Shown: piece by piece, positions 1 to 6,404 of the stretch
Layout of the letters: each line of letters opens with the position of its first letter
Position numbering within the stretch: position 1 is the stretch's first letter
Assembly (NCBI GenBank): GCA_041609895.1
Contig: JBFIPX010000073.1
Span: 1 to 14,398 of the forward strand
From: JAHHLP01 sp041609895
GTDB taxonomy: Bacteria > Bacteroidota > Rhodothermia > Rhodothermales > JABDKH01
DNA: 14,398 bases
Direction of reading: 5' to 3'
Translations under genes and position numbers: made by a program
The notes under the pieces: model-generated
Database searches by the model: none
Told to the model about the DNA's origin: nothing
Seen by the model: only the letters and a program-made list of their open reading frames with translations

Positions 1-275
1 AAGGTCCATTGGGGCGATCCACAGTGCAAGCGCTCCAGTTATGATCAGGGTTTTAAGCTAGGGCATCTGTCTCTGTCCGCTATATAACGAATATTTGTTG
101 TTGTAACAAGAGTTGTCTGGTCTCGGGATCGGCCGACTATTGCCGGCTTTTAATCGCAAACTGCGAGATCGCCCAATCTTCACTTTGTGACGCAGTCCGA
201 GATAACCAGGGGCAGGCGGTCCGGCGTGCGTACCTTCATTCGCGTCAGGCACTTCTACCTATCCTTTGAAAAGCC
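1..275. other. Leader region without a confident gene
   Basis: I see no supported gene here. Two plus-strand frames are open from the left edge, one to a stop at 59-61 and one to a stop at 85-87. Either could be the last few codons of a gene lying to the left, but neither is long enough to judge. The stretch around 80-112 is AT-rich compared with its surroundings and could hold promoter elements for the nitrilase that follows. I cannot assign -10 or -35 boxes, and no good Shine-Dalgarno sequence precedes the nitrilase ATG. Confidence 0.4.
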
Positions 276-1274
276 ATGCCGTCTGATATAATCCTTGCCG
301 CTGCACAGATTGCACCAGTGGTGCTGGATCTCGACGCATCCGTGGTTAAGGTGTGTTCTGCAATTGAGGAAGCCGCCAAAAACGGTGCGGACCTGATCGT
401 TTTCCCAGAGGCGTTCCTTCCCAGTTATCCATTTTGGGTATGGTATGTGCCGGCCGGGAGGACAGATGTGTTGCGTGAGCTATACAGCAGTCTCGCGGAG
501 GGTTCGGTTGACATCGAGGGCGATGCCGTGCGGAGGATCTGCGATGCGGCCAGGGATGCAAGGATCAACGTGGTTTTGGGAGTGAACGAACGGAGTAGTG
601 AGGCGAGCAGAACTACGCTGTTCAATTCATTGCTCTTCATCACGTCAAAGGGAATCATCGCGGGGAAGCACCGAAAGCTGGTTCCCACTGTGGGTGAGCG
701 GATGGTGCATGGCAGAGGTGATGGTAGCAGCCTGCAGGGTTACGATTTCGTGGATGTCGGACGAGTGGCGGGACTGATCTGTTGGGAAAATTACATGCCC
801 CTCGTCCGCTACACGCTCTACGCGGATGGCGTGCAAATACTCGCGGCACCGACGTGGGATCGCGGCGAACCCTGGCTATCAACCATCAGGCATATCGCGA
901 AAGAAGGCCGGGTATTTGTGATCGGTTGCTGCTCAGCGATCAAGAGGGACCAGATCGGCGAGCTGGCAAATAGACTTTCAGAGTTTCTTCCGGCTTCGGA
1001 TTGGATCAATCCAGGAGGCTCGGCCATCGTTGATCCGGACGGGAAATACGTGGCTGAACCCCTACTGGAGCGTGAGGGAATCATCTATGCGGAAGTGGAT
1101 CGTTCGCAATTCACAGGCCCGCGATACCAGCTCGACGTGGCGGGTCATTATGCGCGGCCGGACATCTTTGAGCTGCGCGTTAACAGGAGGCCGCAAACTG
1201 CGAGCGTAGAAGAGCCCTGGTCTGATGACTTCACGCGGGTCGCAGGCTCCGGGGATGGCGCCACTGAGAAATAG
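276..1274 (+). CDS. Nitrilase (carbon-nitrogen hydrolase superfamily)
   Basis: This 332-residue protein is a member of the nitrilase branch of the carbon-nitrogen hydrolase superfamily, which converts organic nitriles to carboxylic acids and ammonia through a thioimidate on cysteine. The full catalytic set is visible: Glu45 in FPEAFLPSYPFW, Lys134 in KHRKLVPT, the second Glu141 in VGERMVHG, and Cys169 in GLICWENYMPLVR. The CWENYMPL motif and the following APTWDRGEPW are typical of true nitrilases rather than amidases, and the length is close to the usual 310-370. There is no signal peptide, so it should be cytoplasmic; nitrilases commonly form spiral oligomers. The substrate (aliphatic, aryl or arylaceto-nitrile) cannot be read from the sequence. 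The gene stands alone, convergent with the lipoprotein gene to its right. The ATG at 276 has no clear Shine-Dalgarno sequence, but the N-terminus MPSDIILAAAQIAPVVLDL fits the family start. Confidence 0.93.
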   Translation: MPSDIILAAAQIAPVVLDLDASVVKVCSAIEEAAKNGADLIVFPEAFLPSYPFWVWYVPAGRTDVLRELYSSLAEGSVDIEGDAVRRICDAARDARINVVLGVNERSSEASRTTLFNSLLFITSKGIIAGKHRKLVPTVGERMVHGRGDGSSLQGYDFVDVGRVAGLICWENYMPLVRYTLYADGVQILAAPTWDRGEPWLSTIRHIAKEGRVFVIGCCSAIKRDQIGELANRLSEFLPASDWINPGGSAIVDPDGKYVAEPLLEREGIIYAEVDRSQFTGPRYQLDVAGHYARPDIFELRVNRRPQTASVEEPWSDDFTRVAGSGDGATEK

Positions 1275-1319
1275 TGCCGTGGGTATGGGCCGACCTTGTG
1301 GTGATGGGGAGGTTACTCA

Positions 1320-1345
1320 GGCGGTCGATCGTTTGATTGACGGCC
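1320..1345. terminator. Possible hairpin terminator between convergent genes
   Basis: An inverted repeat pairs 1320-1330 with 1335-1345 around a four-base loop (gttt). It consists of a seven-pair inner stem with one G-U pair, one G-G mismatch, then three G-C pairs. It lies in the 100-base gap between the stop codons of the nitrilase and the lipoprotein, where a bidirectional terminator would be expected. Neither strand has a proper T-tract after the stem, so intrinsic termination is uncertain. Confidence 0.35.
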
Positions 1346-1374
1346 GCAGTTGAGGACACGCGCCAGCAAATTCA

Positions 1375-1791
1375 TTACTGCCCGACTCGCCGCCACACCT
1401 CGTAGATGTGATAATTTTCGCCGATCTGGCCGCTATGATGCCAGATCGAATCCCCGTCCAGGCGTGCTTCGAACGACAACGTCTTCCCCACATGACTCGC
1501 GTTGTAGTGGTAGTCGATCGTTTCGGTATACGTTTCGCCGTCAAAGGAATAGCGGCCACCACCGGAGAGGGCCCCTGTATCCGTTTGCCGACCAAATGAG
1601 AAGTGCTCCGCGGTCAGGATCTTTGTCTGCGTAAATCCCGGGTCGTAAGTGCTGTCGGCCAGCGTGTAGGTTGCCGACTCCATCTCCCATGCGCCTTCGA
1701 GCGGCCCCCTTTTGCTTTCAATCGCGCAGCCAGTCAGGATGACTACCGTTGTGAGGATTGGGACAATCGACCCTTGCAATAGAAATTTCAT
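1375..1791 (-). CDS. Small lipoprotein with lipocalin-like domain
   Basis: This is a 138-residue exported lipoprotein of unknown function. Counting from the ATG at 1791, residues 1-21 form a lipoprotein signal peptide (MKFLLQ, a hydrophobic core, then the lipobox LTGC) with Cys22 as the lipidated residue. An upstream in-frame start at 1836 would place 15 hydrophilic residues before this signal, so I prefer 1791. The mature part begins with LEGAWEMESATY and continues with alternating beta-strand-like segments, including KILTAEHFSFGR, GGRYSFDGETYTETIDY and a terminal YEVWRR. This layout resembles small lipocalin-like or DUF4488-like proteins of Bacteroidota. The family assignment is from memory of the pattern. 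It lies downstream of and codirectional with the mechanosensitive channel, 97 bases away, so cotranscription is possible but not shown. Confidence 0.75.
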   Translation of the reverse strand: MKFLLQGSIVPILTTVVILTGCAIESKRGPLEGAWEMESATYTLADSTYDPGFTQTKILTAEHFSFGRQTDTGALSGGGRYSFDGETYTETIDYHYNASHVGKTLSFEARLDGDSIWHHSGQIGENYHIYEVWRRVGQ

Positions 1792-1888
1792 TGTCTTGAC
1801 CCGCCCGGATTGCATGTAATGGCAGGAAGTAATCACGCAGCCGACTCAATTGCCACTCCGACGAACAAATATTTGTACAAGCGACAGC

Positions 1889-2764
1889 TCACGATTCGTT
1901 CGGCGCCGATTCGTTGCGGTTGTCCGGGAGCGTACCCACGACCCGAACAGGGAACGGATCCGTGACCATACCGGTGTAGAGTGTGCGATGCGGGAACGGA
2001 ATCTCAATGCCTTCTCTATCGAATGCCTCCTTGATCTCTATCTGGATGCTGTTGCGTAGCTGCAGAAAGTTCTCTCGCTTTGCCCAGACAGAATACTGGA
2101 ACTGCAGTCCGGAGTCGCCGAATGCTTGGAAGATAAAGAGAGGCTCGGGTTCGTTGAGGCAAAGCATATTGGCATCCGCGACGCCTCGCAGCACTTCGAT
2201 CGTCTTCCGCAGGTCGTCCTTATAGGCTATACTCAGCTGCAGATCAACTCGGCGGATCGGAAAGCGCGTCAGATTGGTGATCTCGGTCTTGATGAGCTGC
2301 TCGTTGGGAACGCGCACGAACAGGTTGTCGAATGTCCGAAGCTTGACAGAAAGCAAGTCAACGGAAAGCACCTCTCCGGTGGTCGTGCCAATACGGATCA
2401 CGTCTCCCACGGAAAACGGATTCTCTCCCAGAAGAAACAAGCCGCTGATGAAGTTCGACGCGGACGTTTGGGACGCGAAGCCGAGCGCAACCGTCAGGAT
2501 TCCGGCTGTGCCGAGTAGAACACGAATGTCAAACCCGATTTCAACGAGGGCTGAAGCGACGAATATCCCAAGAATGATGTAGAAGGCGAAGCGCTTGAAA
2601 ATCAGGACCTGATGCTGGGCTGCGTGCTTGAGGAGTCTGCCAATGAGCCCGCTTACCAAGCGACCGATGACCAAGCCACCCACGACCATGAGGGCTGCCT
2701 GCAGATATGAAACCGCCGCGTCCCGGGAGAAGAAATCGGTTATCGAAGACCAAACGGCGTCCAT
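1889..2764 (-). CDS. Small-conductance mechanosensitive ion channel (MscS family)
   Basis: This 291-residue inner-membrane channel probably opens under membrane tension to release solutes on osmotic downshock. Its length matches E. coli MscS (286). Three membrane segments are visible at about residues 20-43, 57-76 and 81-113. The third is the pore helix, rich in Gly and Ala (GTAGILTVALGFASQTSASNF). It is followed by the beta-domain signature GENPFSVGDVIRIGTTTGEV and VRVPNEQLIKTEITNLTR at about residues 113-166, then the alpha/beta vestibule ending in EIPFPHRTLY near residue 262. A further 30 polar residues form a tail. The gene starts three bases after the stop of the DUF432-like gene, and its Shine-Dalgarno sequence lies in that gene's last codons, so the two are very likely translated together. 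Family identity is secure; ion preference and gating threshold cannot be read. Confidence 0.95.
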   Translation of the reverse strand: MDAVWSSITDFFSRDAAVSYLQAALMVVGGLVIGRLVSGLIGRLLKHAAQHQVLIFKRFAFYIILGIFVASALVEIGFDIRVLLGTAGILTVALGFASQTSASNFISGLFLLGENPFSVGDVIRIGTTTGEVLSVDLLSVKLRTFDNLFVRVPNEQLIKTEITNLTRFPIRRVDLQLSIAYKDDLRKTIEVLRGVADANMLCLNEPEPLFIFQAFGDSGLQFQYSVWAKRENFLQLRNSIQIEIKEAFDREGIEIPFPHRTLYTGMVTDPFPVRVVGTLPDNRNESAPNES

Positions 2765-2767
2765 GCT

Positions 2768-3622
2768 TTACACCTCGGAGATCCGGTGAATCAACGAGCT
2801 GAACGCGCGCACGAGACCACGCTTGTCATGCCGCTCTCGCGGAACAGCAATCAGCGTCGGGTCGTCGGCGAATCTGGGGGCTCCACGCCCAATATCCAAT
2901 GCGGCTAGTTCGTCGGTAGACGTCTTGTCATATCGCATTGCCTCGGTCCACAGGTAACCATCGCCATCCTGAAACAGGGACAGATACTCCACCGGAATCC
3001 GAATGCGATCCACGGCCAGCGATTCACCGGAGCGGTTTCGAATTGTAACCGGGGTAATCGCCCGATGCAGTCTCATCGGAACATCGTCAAGATTGAGCCT
3101 TCCGAGGGTCGCGGAAGCATAGCAAAGCTCTCCTTCGCGAGTATTCGGTCCAAACCATGAATCCGAAGGGCGATAGGAAGCGATCTCCGCAAGCTGCGCT
3201 TTGTCCGCTCCAACCGAAACTCGTATCCAAAGAGGGGTTGACACGAAAAGTGTTACGTTCTCGCCAACCAGGACAAACAGCGGCTCTTCAGGGCGAACGA
3301 TTACGGGACGGTCGGCGAGCACGGGTTCAACATTGAGCCGGGGTAGCGTCTCCGCGATGCTGTAACGGCCCACCTTTACGTCCGCCTCCTCTGGAATCGA
3401 GGACGCGATCAATGTTGCCGGGACGTTAATCTCCGTATTGGCGTCCATTGGGTCTTCTTCCTGCCAGTGCGTGATTCGCCATTCGAATTCGTGGCGTTCG
3501 ATCCAGAGCGTGCTTGGCCCGACCCGCCAACGACCTGCGTGGTCGAGATCCAAATCGAAGTGGCCCCACCATGTCTTGGTGGAATTCGGGGCGACCTTTC
3601 CGGATTCCTGTGATTCACTCAT
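2768..3622 (-). CDS. DUF432-like protein coupled to MscS channel
   Basis: A 284-residue protein of unknown function, recognised by pattern as DUF432-like. Characteristic segments are WGHFDLDLDHAGRWRVGPS near the N-terminus, RPVIVRPEEPLFVLVGENVTLFVSTPLWIR in the middle (about residues 105-134), SDSWFGPNTREGELCYAS (about 154-171), and PVEYLSLFQDGDGYLWTEAM (about 210-229). It has no signal peptide or membrane helix and is rich in predicted beta strands, so it is probably a soluble cytoplasmic protein. I place the start at the ATG at 3622; a GTG at 3625 immediately before it is an alternative adding one residue. Neither has a convincing ribosome binding site. Its stop codon is three bases from the start of the mechanosensitive channel, so a role as partner or regulator of that channel is a reasonable inference. 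No enzymatic motif is visible. Confidence 0.85.
   Translation of the reverse strand: MSESQESGKVAPNSTKTWWGHFDLDLDHAGRWRVGPSTLWIERHEFEWRITHWQEEDPMDANTEINVPATLIASSIPEEADVKVGRYSIAETLPRLNVEPVLADRPVIVRPEEPLFVLVGENVTLFVSTPLWIRVSVGADKAQLAEIASYRPSDSWFGPNTREGELCYASATLGRLNLDDVPMRLHRAITPVTIRNRSGESLAVDRIRIPVEYLSLFQDGDGYLWTEAMRYDKTSTDELAALDIGRGAPRFADDPTLIAVPRERHDKRGLVRAFSSLIHRISEV
2771..2776 (-). promoter_or_regulatory. Shine-Dalgarno site of the MscS gene, inside the upstream gene
   Basis: Reading the minus strand, GAGGTG lies six bases before the channel ATG and is also the last two sense codons (Glu-Val) of the DUF432-like protein. This is one of the few clear Shine-Dalgarno sequences in the window. 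It places ribosome recruitment for the channel under ribosomes finishing the upstream gene, which is the arrangement expected for translational coupling. Confidence 0.7.
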
Positions 3623-3767
3623 CACGGTCGAGCTTTAGTAGGTTGTTCTCGCATTCCGCCTGGCGCTTCATCGCGAAAGCTATGGTGATCCTAGGTCAGC
3701 AGGCATTGCTGTGCATCGCTGCTTGTTCCAGGGTACGGTCGTGCGCAATGTTCGAGCGACTCCGCGA

Positions 3768-4166
3768 TCATTTTCTCCTCTTCCATTCTGCGAAAAGATA
3801 CAGCCCCACTACGAGATCAAAGGCGATGCACAGCATTGGATACCAATCCGGGATAAACCGAATCGAGTCGATCGAGCTATGCCACACATCCCATCCTACG
3901 TGGATCGTCCATCCGACACCCAGAACCAGGATTGAAGTTCGGTAGCCGATTATCGATATGCCGGCAAAACCTGCAACGCCCGCGAGTTCGATCAGTACCC
4001 ATTCCGCAGGGCCTGCGTTCATCGAAAAGGCAGCATATATAGCTGCGGCAACCACCAATCCGGCGGCAAAGATGTAGTCGCCCCGGTCTTCACCGCGCCG
4101 TCGCACGAAATGCAGGAAGCCTGCTCCTAGAAGGGCACCGACAACGAGCGCGGAAATTGTCTGCAT
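3768..4166 (-). CDS. Small integral membrane protein, DUF6010-like
   Basis: A 132-residue membrane protein with four or five hydrophobic segments: about residues 3-20, 31-49, 56-73, 78-92 and 108-126. The first two are separated by a basic cytoplasmic loop (HFVRRRGEDRGD). The most distinctive stretch is GWTIHVGWDVWHSS (about 85-98), with His89, Asp93 and His96 spaced as in a possible metal or proton site inside the membrane. It is followed by an Asp at 117 in the last helix. The pattern recalls DUF6010 proteins, whose function is unknown; that match is from memory and moderate. The ATG at 4166 gives a sensible N-terminus starting directly with the first helix. The gene is codirectional with the DUF432-MscS pair but 145 bases from it, and divergent from the zinc-ribbon gene on the other side. 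Confidence 0.75.
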   Translation of the reverse strand: MQTISALVVGALLGAGFLHFVRRRGEDRGDYIFAAGLVVAAAIYAAFSMNAGPAEWVLIELAGVAGFAGISIIGYRTSILVLGVGWTIHVGWDVWHSSIDSIRFIPDWYPMLCIAFDLVVGLYLFAEWKRRK

Positions 4167-4238
4167 TAAGTCGATGGCGGATAGAGAAGTGTGGTGTGGC
4201 CAATGCGAATGTACGGCAAATGTGCTATCGTAGTTGTT

Positions 4239-4243
4239 GGAGG
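4239..4243 (+). promoter_or_regulatory. Shine-Dalgarno site deciding a GTG start
   Basis: GGAGG at this position is ten bases before an in-frame GTG at 4254 and nineteen before the ATG at 4263. The spacing favours the GTG as the start of the zinc-ribbon protein, although the ATG directly before the conserved WQCPSCG motif remains possible. Confidence 0.55.
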
Positions 4244-4253
4244 ACTATCGCAG

Positions 4254-4670
4254 GTGACGACGATGTGGCAGTGTCCATCGTGCGGACGACGGTTTAAGAA
4301 CACGAACCAGTCGCACTCGTGTAAGACGTATCCAATCGAACGCCACCTCCACAACAAACCCGGTGGCGTCGTCGCCATGTATCACCTGCTGGAGGGATTG
4401 GCGGCGGAGCTGGGCGCCGTCGAGGTCCGCCCGATGAAGAGCACGATTCTCTTTCGCGGAGAAACTTCCTTTTGGAGTGTTTCAATTCACCGTACGTTTG
4501 TACGGGTTATGTTTCAACTTCACCGGAAGCTGCCGCCGCGGGCTGAGTGGCGGGTAACGCAGTCTTCGCCGGGCCGATTCGTGTATGAGGTCAAGCTGAC
4601 GCACCCGGATCAACTGGACGCGCATCTCCAGGGCCTGCTCGAGGAGGCAGCCCACCTTGCCGGCATTTAA
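4254..4670 (+). CDS. DUF5655-like protein with N-terminal zinc ribbon
   Basis: A 138-residue cytoplasmic protein. The N-terminus carries a probable zinc-binding site of the CxxC...HxC kind: Cys7, Cys10, His21 and Cys23 in WQCPSCGRRFKNTNQSHSC. After a linker, the rest (about residues 30-138) looks like a DUF5655 domain: an amphipathic helix (MYHLLEGLAAELGAVEV), a strand with PMKSTILFRGETSFWSV, a basic strand-turn (IHRTFVRVMFQLHRKLP) and a C-terminal helix ending in LLEEAAHLAG. Such proteins are small and uncharacterised; a nucleic-acid or small-ligand role is possible but unproven. An upstream ATG at 4191 is open in frame but adds a hydrophobic leader without family support, so I chose the GTG at 4254 with GGAGG upstream. 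It ends 47 bases before the next gene and may be the first gene of that transcript. Confidence 0.8.
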   Translation: MTTMWQCPSCGRRFKNTNQSHSCKTYPIERHLHNKPGGVVAMYHLLEGLAAELGAVEVRPMKSTILFRGETSFWSVSIHRTFVRVMFQLHRKLPPRAEWRVTQSSPGRFVYEVKLTHPDQLDAHLQGLLEEAAHLAGI

Positions 4671-4717
4671 CCAAGTTGAATTCTTCTGAGCAACAGCAAC
4701 GATTACCGATATCGAAG

Positions 4718-5725
4718 ATGATAAGCGTCCTTTCTATTTGGCTGGTGACCGCCTCTTGGTCCGGTCTGCCCGAGGCCGACAACACTAAGGTCGAGAGAAT
4801 CGACACCAAGGTTCAGATTGACGAATGGGAAGTTCCATGGGCGCGATCGCGGCCGCGCGACCCATACGTCGGTCCGGAAGGTCGCGTGTGGTTCGTCGGT
4901 CAGCGAAGCGACTATGCAGCGGTATTCGATCCTACCAGTGAGGAGTTTGCCCGCTTCGACCTCGAATCGGGGGCGGGACCGCACAACCTGATTGTGGATG
5001 ACCGTGGCATCGTATGGTACGCGGGCAATCGGGCGGCTCATATCGGTCGTCTCGATCCGGCCACTGGATCGATCAAGAAGATACCGATGCCGGACCCGGC
5101 GGCGAGAGATCCGCATACGCTCGTCTTTGACAGCCACGGTGATATCTGGTTTTCCGTGCAAGGCGGCAACTTTGTCGGCAAGCTGGACACGAGAGATGAG
5201 TCTGTGAAAGTGATACCCGTGCCTACCTCTGGGTCGCGTCCCTACGGCATCGTTGTCGACCGGAAGGATCATCCCTGGTTTACGGAGTTTGGATCCAACA
5301 AACTCGGTACAGTCGATGCAGAGACGATGGAACTGACGGAGGTCGTGCTACCTCGCCAATCTGCTCGCCCGCGCCGCCTTGACGTGGATAGTGCGGGAAG
5401 GATATGGTACGTCGACTATGCGGACGGCAAGCTTGGGGTGTACGATCCGGACACGATGGAGATACGCGAGTGGGATGCGCCTTCCGGATCAAGTTCAAGG
5501 CCGTATGCGATGGCGATCGATGACGACGATCGCGTTTGGTTTGTAGAGACCGGTCCCGACCCGAACGAATTTGTCGGGTTCGACATCGAGGCGGAAGAAT
5601 TCTTCAGTGTAACAGCGATCGGTAGTGGCGGCGGATCGGTTCGGCATATGTATTTCCACCCACCGGGTAACGAGATCTGGTTTGGTACAGACGCGAACAC
5701 GCTCGGACGCGCAAGACTGCCGTAA
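4718..5725 (+). CDS. Exported seven-bladed beta-propeller, streptogramin-lyase-like (Vgb/NHL-type)
   Basis: A 335-residue protein whose body is seven sequence repeats of 42-47 residues. Each repeat has the pattern D-x-x-G-x-x-W-F/Y ... G-x-x-D. The repeat tryptophans fall at about residues 58, 100, 144, 187, 230, 274 and 321, which predicts a seven-bladed propeller. Phrases such as PYGIVVDRKDHPWFTEFGSNKLG place it in the broad family annotated as virginiamycin B lyase. A short hydrophobic N-terminus (ISVLSIWLVTASW) suggests export or membrane anchoring. The ATG at 4718 puts this segment at the very start; a TTG at 4676 would add 14 polar residues. Neither has a good ribosome binding site. Most relatives are not antibiotic lyases, and I cannot confirm the catalytic histidine and glutamates here, so a binding or sensory role is as likely. 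It is four bases from the next gene, another exported protein. Confidence 0.85.
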   Translation: MISVLSIWLVTASWSGLPEADNTKVERIDTKVQIDEWEVPWARSRPRDPYVGPEGRVWFVGQRSDYAAVFDPTSEEFARFDLESGAGPHNLIVDDRGIVWYAGNRAAHIGRLDPATGSIKKIPMPDPAARDPHTLVFDSHGDIWFSVQGGNFVGKLDTRDESVKVIPVPTSGSRPYGIVVDRKDHPWFTEFGSNKLGTVDAETMELTEVVLPRQSARPRRLDVDSAGRIWYVDYADGKLGVYDPDTMEIREWDAPSGSSSRPYAMAIDDDDRVWFVETGPDPNEFVGFDIEAEEFFSVTAIGSGGGSVRHMYFHPPGNEIWFGTDANTLGRARLP

Positions 5726-5729
5726 CACC

Positions 5730-6404
5730 ATGCCGGGTCGTGCGTTTGCCACAGTTGCTCTGACGCTTGTGGTTACGGGGTCGATGATGTATTACGATCC
5801 CACGCCGTACGCTGATGGACCGCCGCCCGGTCACACCGGTGGCTTCGGGGAGCCCACCTGCCATCAGTGTCACGCGGACCGGCCCGGCAACGATCCTCGA
5901 TTGTTGATTGCTATCGCTGGTCTTCCTGAGGTCCACATCGCGGGCGAAGAGTATGACCTGAAGATGATCGTTTCCCACCCGGAGATGAAAGCTGGGGGCT
6001 TCCAGGTTTCCGCCCGTTACAATTCGGGCGAGCGAGCGGGACAGCAGGCGGGCCGCATCGCGTTGCCTCACGACAGAGGTCAATTCGGTCCCGTTCGGAC
6101 CATTGCCGATTCGGCAGGGGTCGTATACGTTTCGCATGCGTCTCCGATAGAGGGCGATTCTGTGGCGTGGTCTATGCTTTGGACGGCGCCTGAAGCAGAT
6201 GATCCGGTGATCTTCCACATCGCCGCGAACGCGTCGAATCACGACGACTCAGAGTTTGGAGATCGCGTAGGCAGCGTGTCTTTTGTGAGCCTGCCGCAGC
6301 GACCCGTTGTGCCCGGCGATGGCGACACGGACCGCTCAATGGGTCCGGCACCGACGGGTACCGAAGGTACACTGCGATCGGCTACCGGGATGACGGATGA
6401 CTGA
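5730..6404 (+). CDS. Exported protein with one CxxCH motif, choice-of-anchor V-like
   Basis: A 224-residue exported protein. Residues 1-20 resemble a signal peptide (MPGRAFATVALTLVVTG). The mature part has a CxxCH motif at Cys44-His48 (EPTCHQCHADRPGND), the minimal site for covalent heme c. The remaining roughly 140 residues look like an immunoglobulin- or Reelin-like beta sandwich, with LPEVHIAGEEYDLKMIVSH, KAGGFQVSARY and WSMLWTAPEADDPVIFHIAANASN. This order, a CxxCH motif followed by G-E-E-Y, G-F-Q, W-T-A-P and A-A-N-A-S-N blocks, matches secreted choice-of-anchor V proteins of Bacteroidota and relatives. Those often carry a C-terminal sorting domain, which is absent here; the tail is polar and disordered (GDGDTDRSMGPAPTGTEG). 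The frame is open upstream to 5625 but that part overlaps the propeller gene, so the ATG at 5730 is the start. It overlaps the next gene by eight bases. Whether heme is attached is unknown. Confidence 0.82.
   Translation: MPGRAFATVALTLVVTGSMMYYDPTPYADGPPPGHTGGFGEPTCHQCHADRPGNDPRLLIAIAGLPEVHIAGEEYDLKMIVSHPEMKAGGFQVSARYNSGERAGQQAGRIALPHDRGQFGPVRTIADSAGVVYVSHASPIEGDSVAWSMLWTAPEADDPVIFHIAANASNHDDSEFGDRVGSVSFVSLPQRPVVPGDGDTDRSMGPAPTGTEGTLRSATGMTDD

Noticed and set aside
1..87. The 3' end of a gene entering from the left on the plus strand
   Set aside because: Two frames are open from the edge to stops at 59-61 and 85-87, but with at most 28 codons neither can be recognised or preferred.
131..150. 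A GC-rich stem followed by four T residues, like a terminator for a gene to the left
   Set aside because: Only about four base pairs can form around an eight-base loop, too weak to call a terminator.
58..252. A 64-codon minus-strand open frame in the left leader
   Set aside because: It has no recognisable domain, is rich in Arg, Pro and Ser and has no ribosome binding site; nothing supports it beyond the absence of stops.
4718..5725. A streptogramin (virginiamycin B) resistance gene
   Set aside because: The fold family is right, but the family is broad, the protein is exported and sits with an exported CxxCH protein, and I could not line up the catalytic residues of the antibiotic lyase.
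4703..6242. Long minus-strand open frames (4703-5272 and 5604-6242) opposite the propeller and CxxCH genes
   Set aside because: Their translations are Arg-, His- and Pro-rich without domain-like structure, while the plus strand carries clear repeats, a signal peptide and family motifs.
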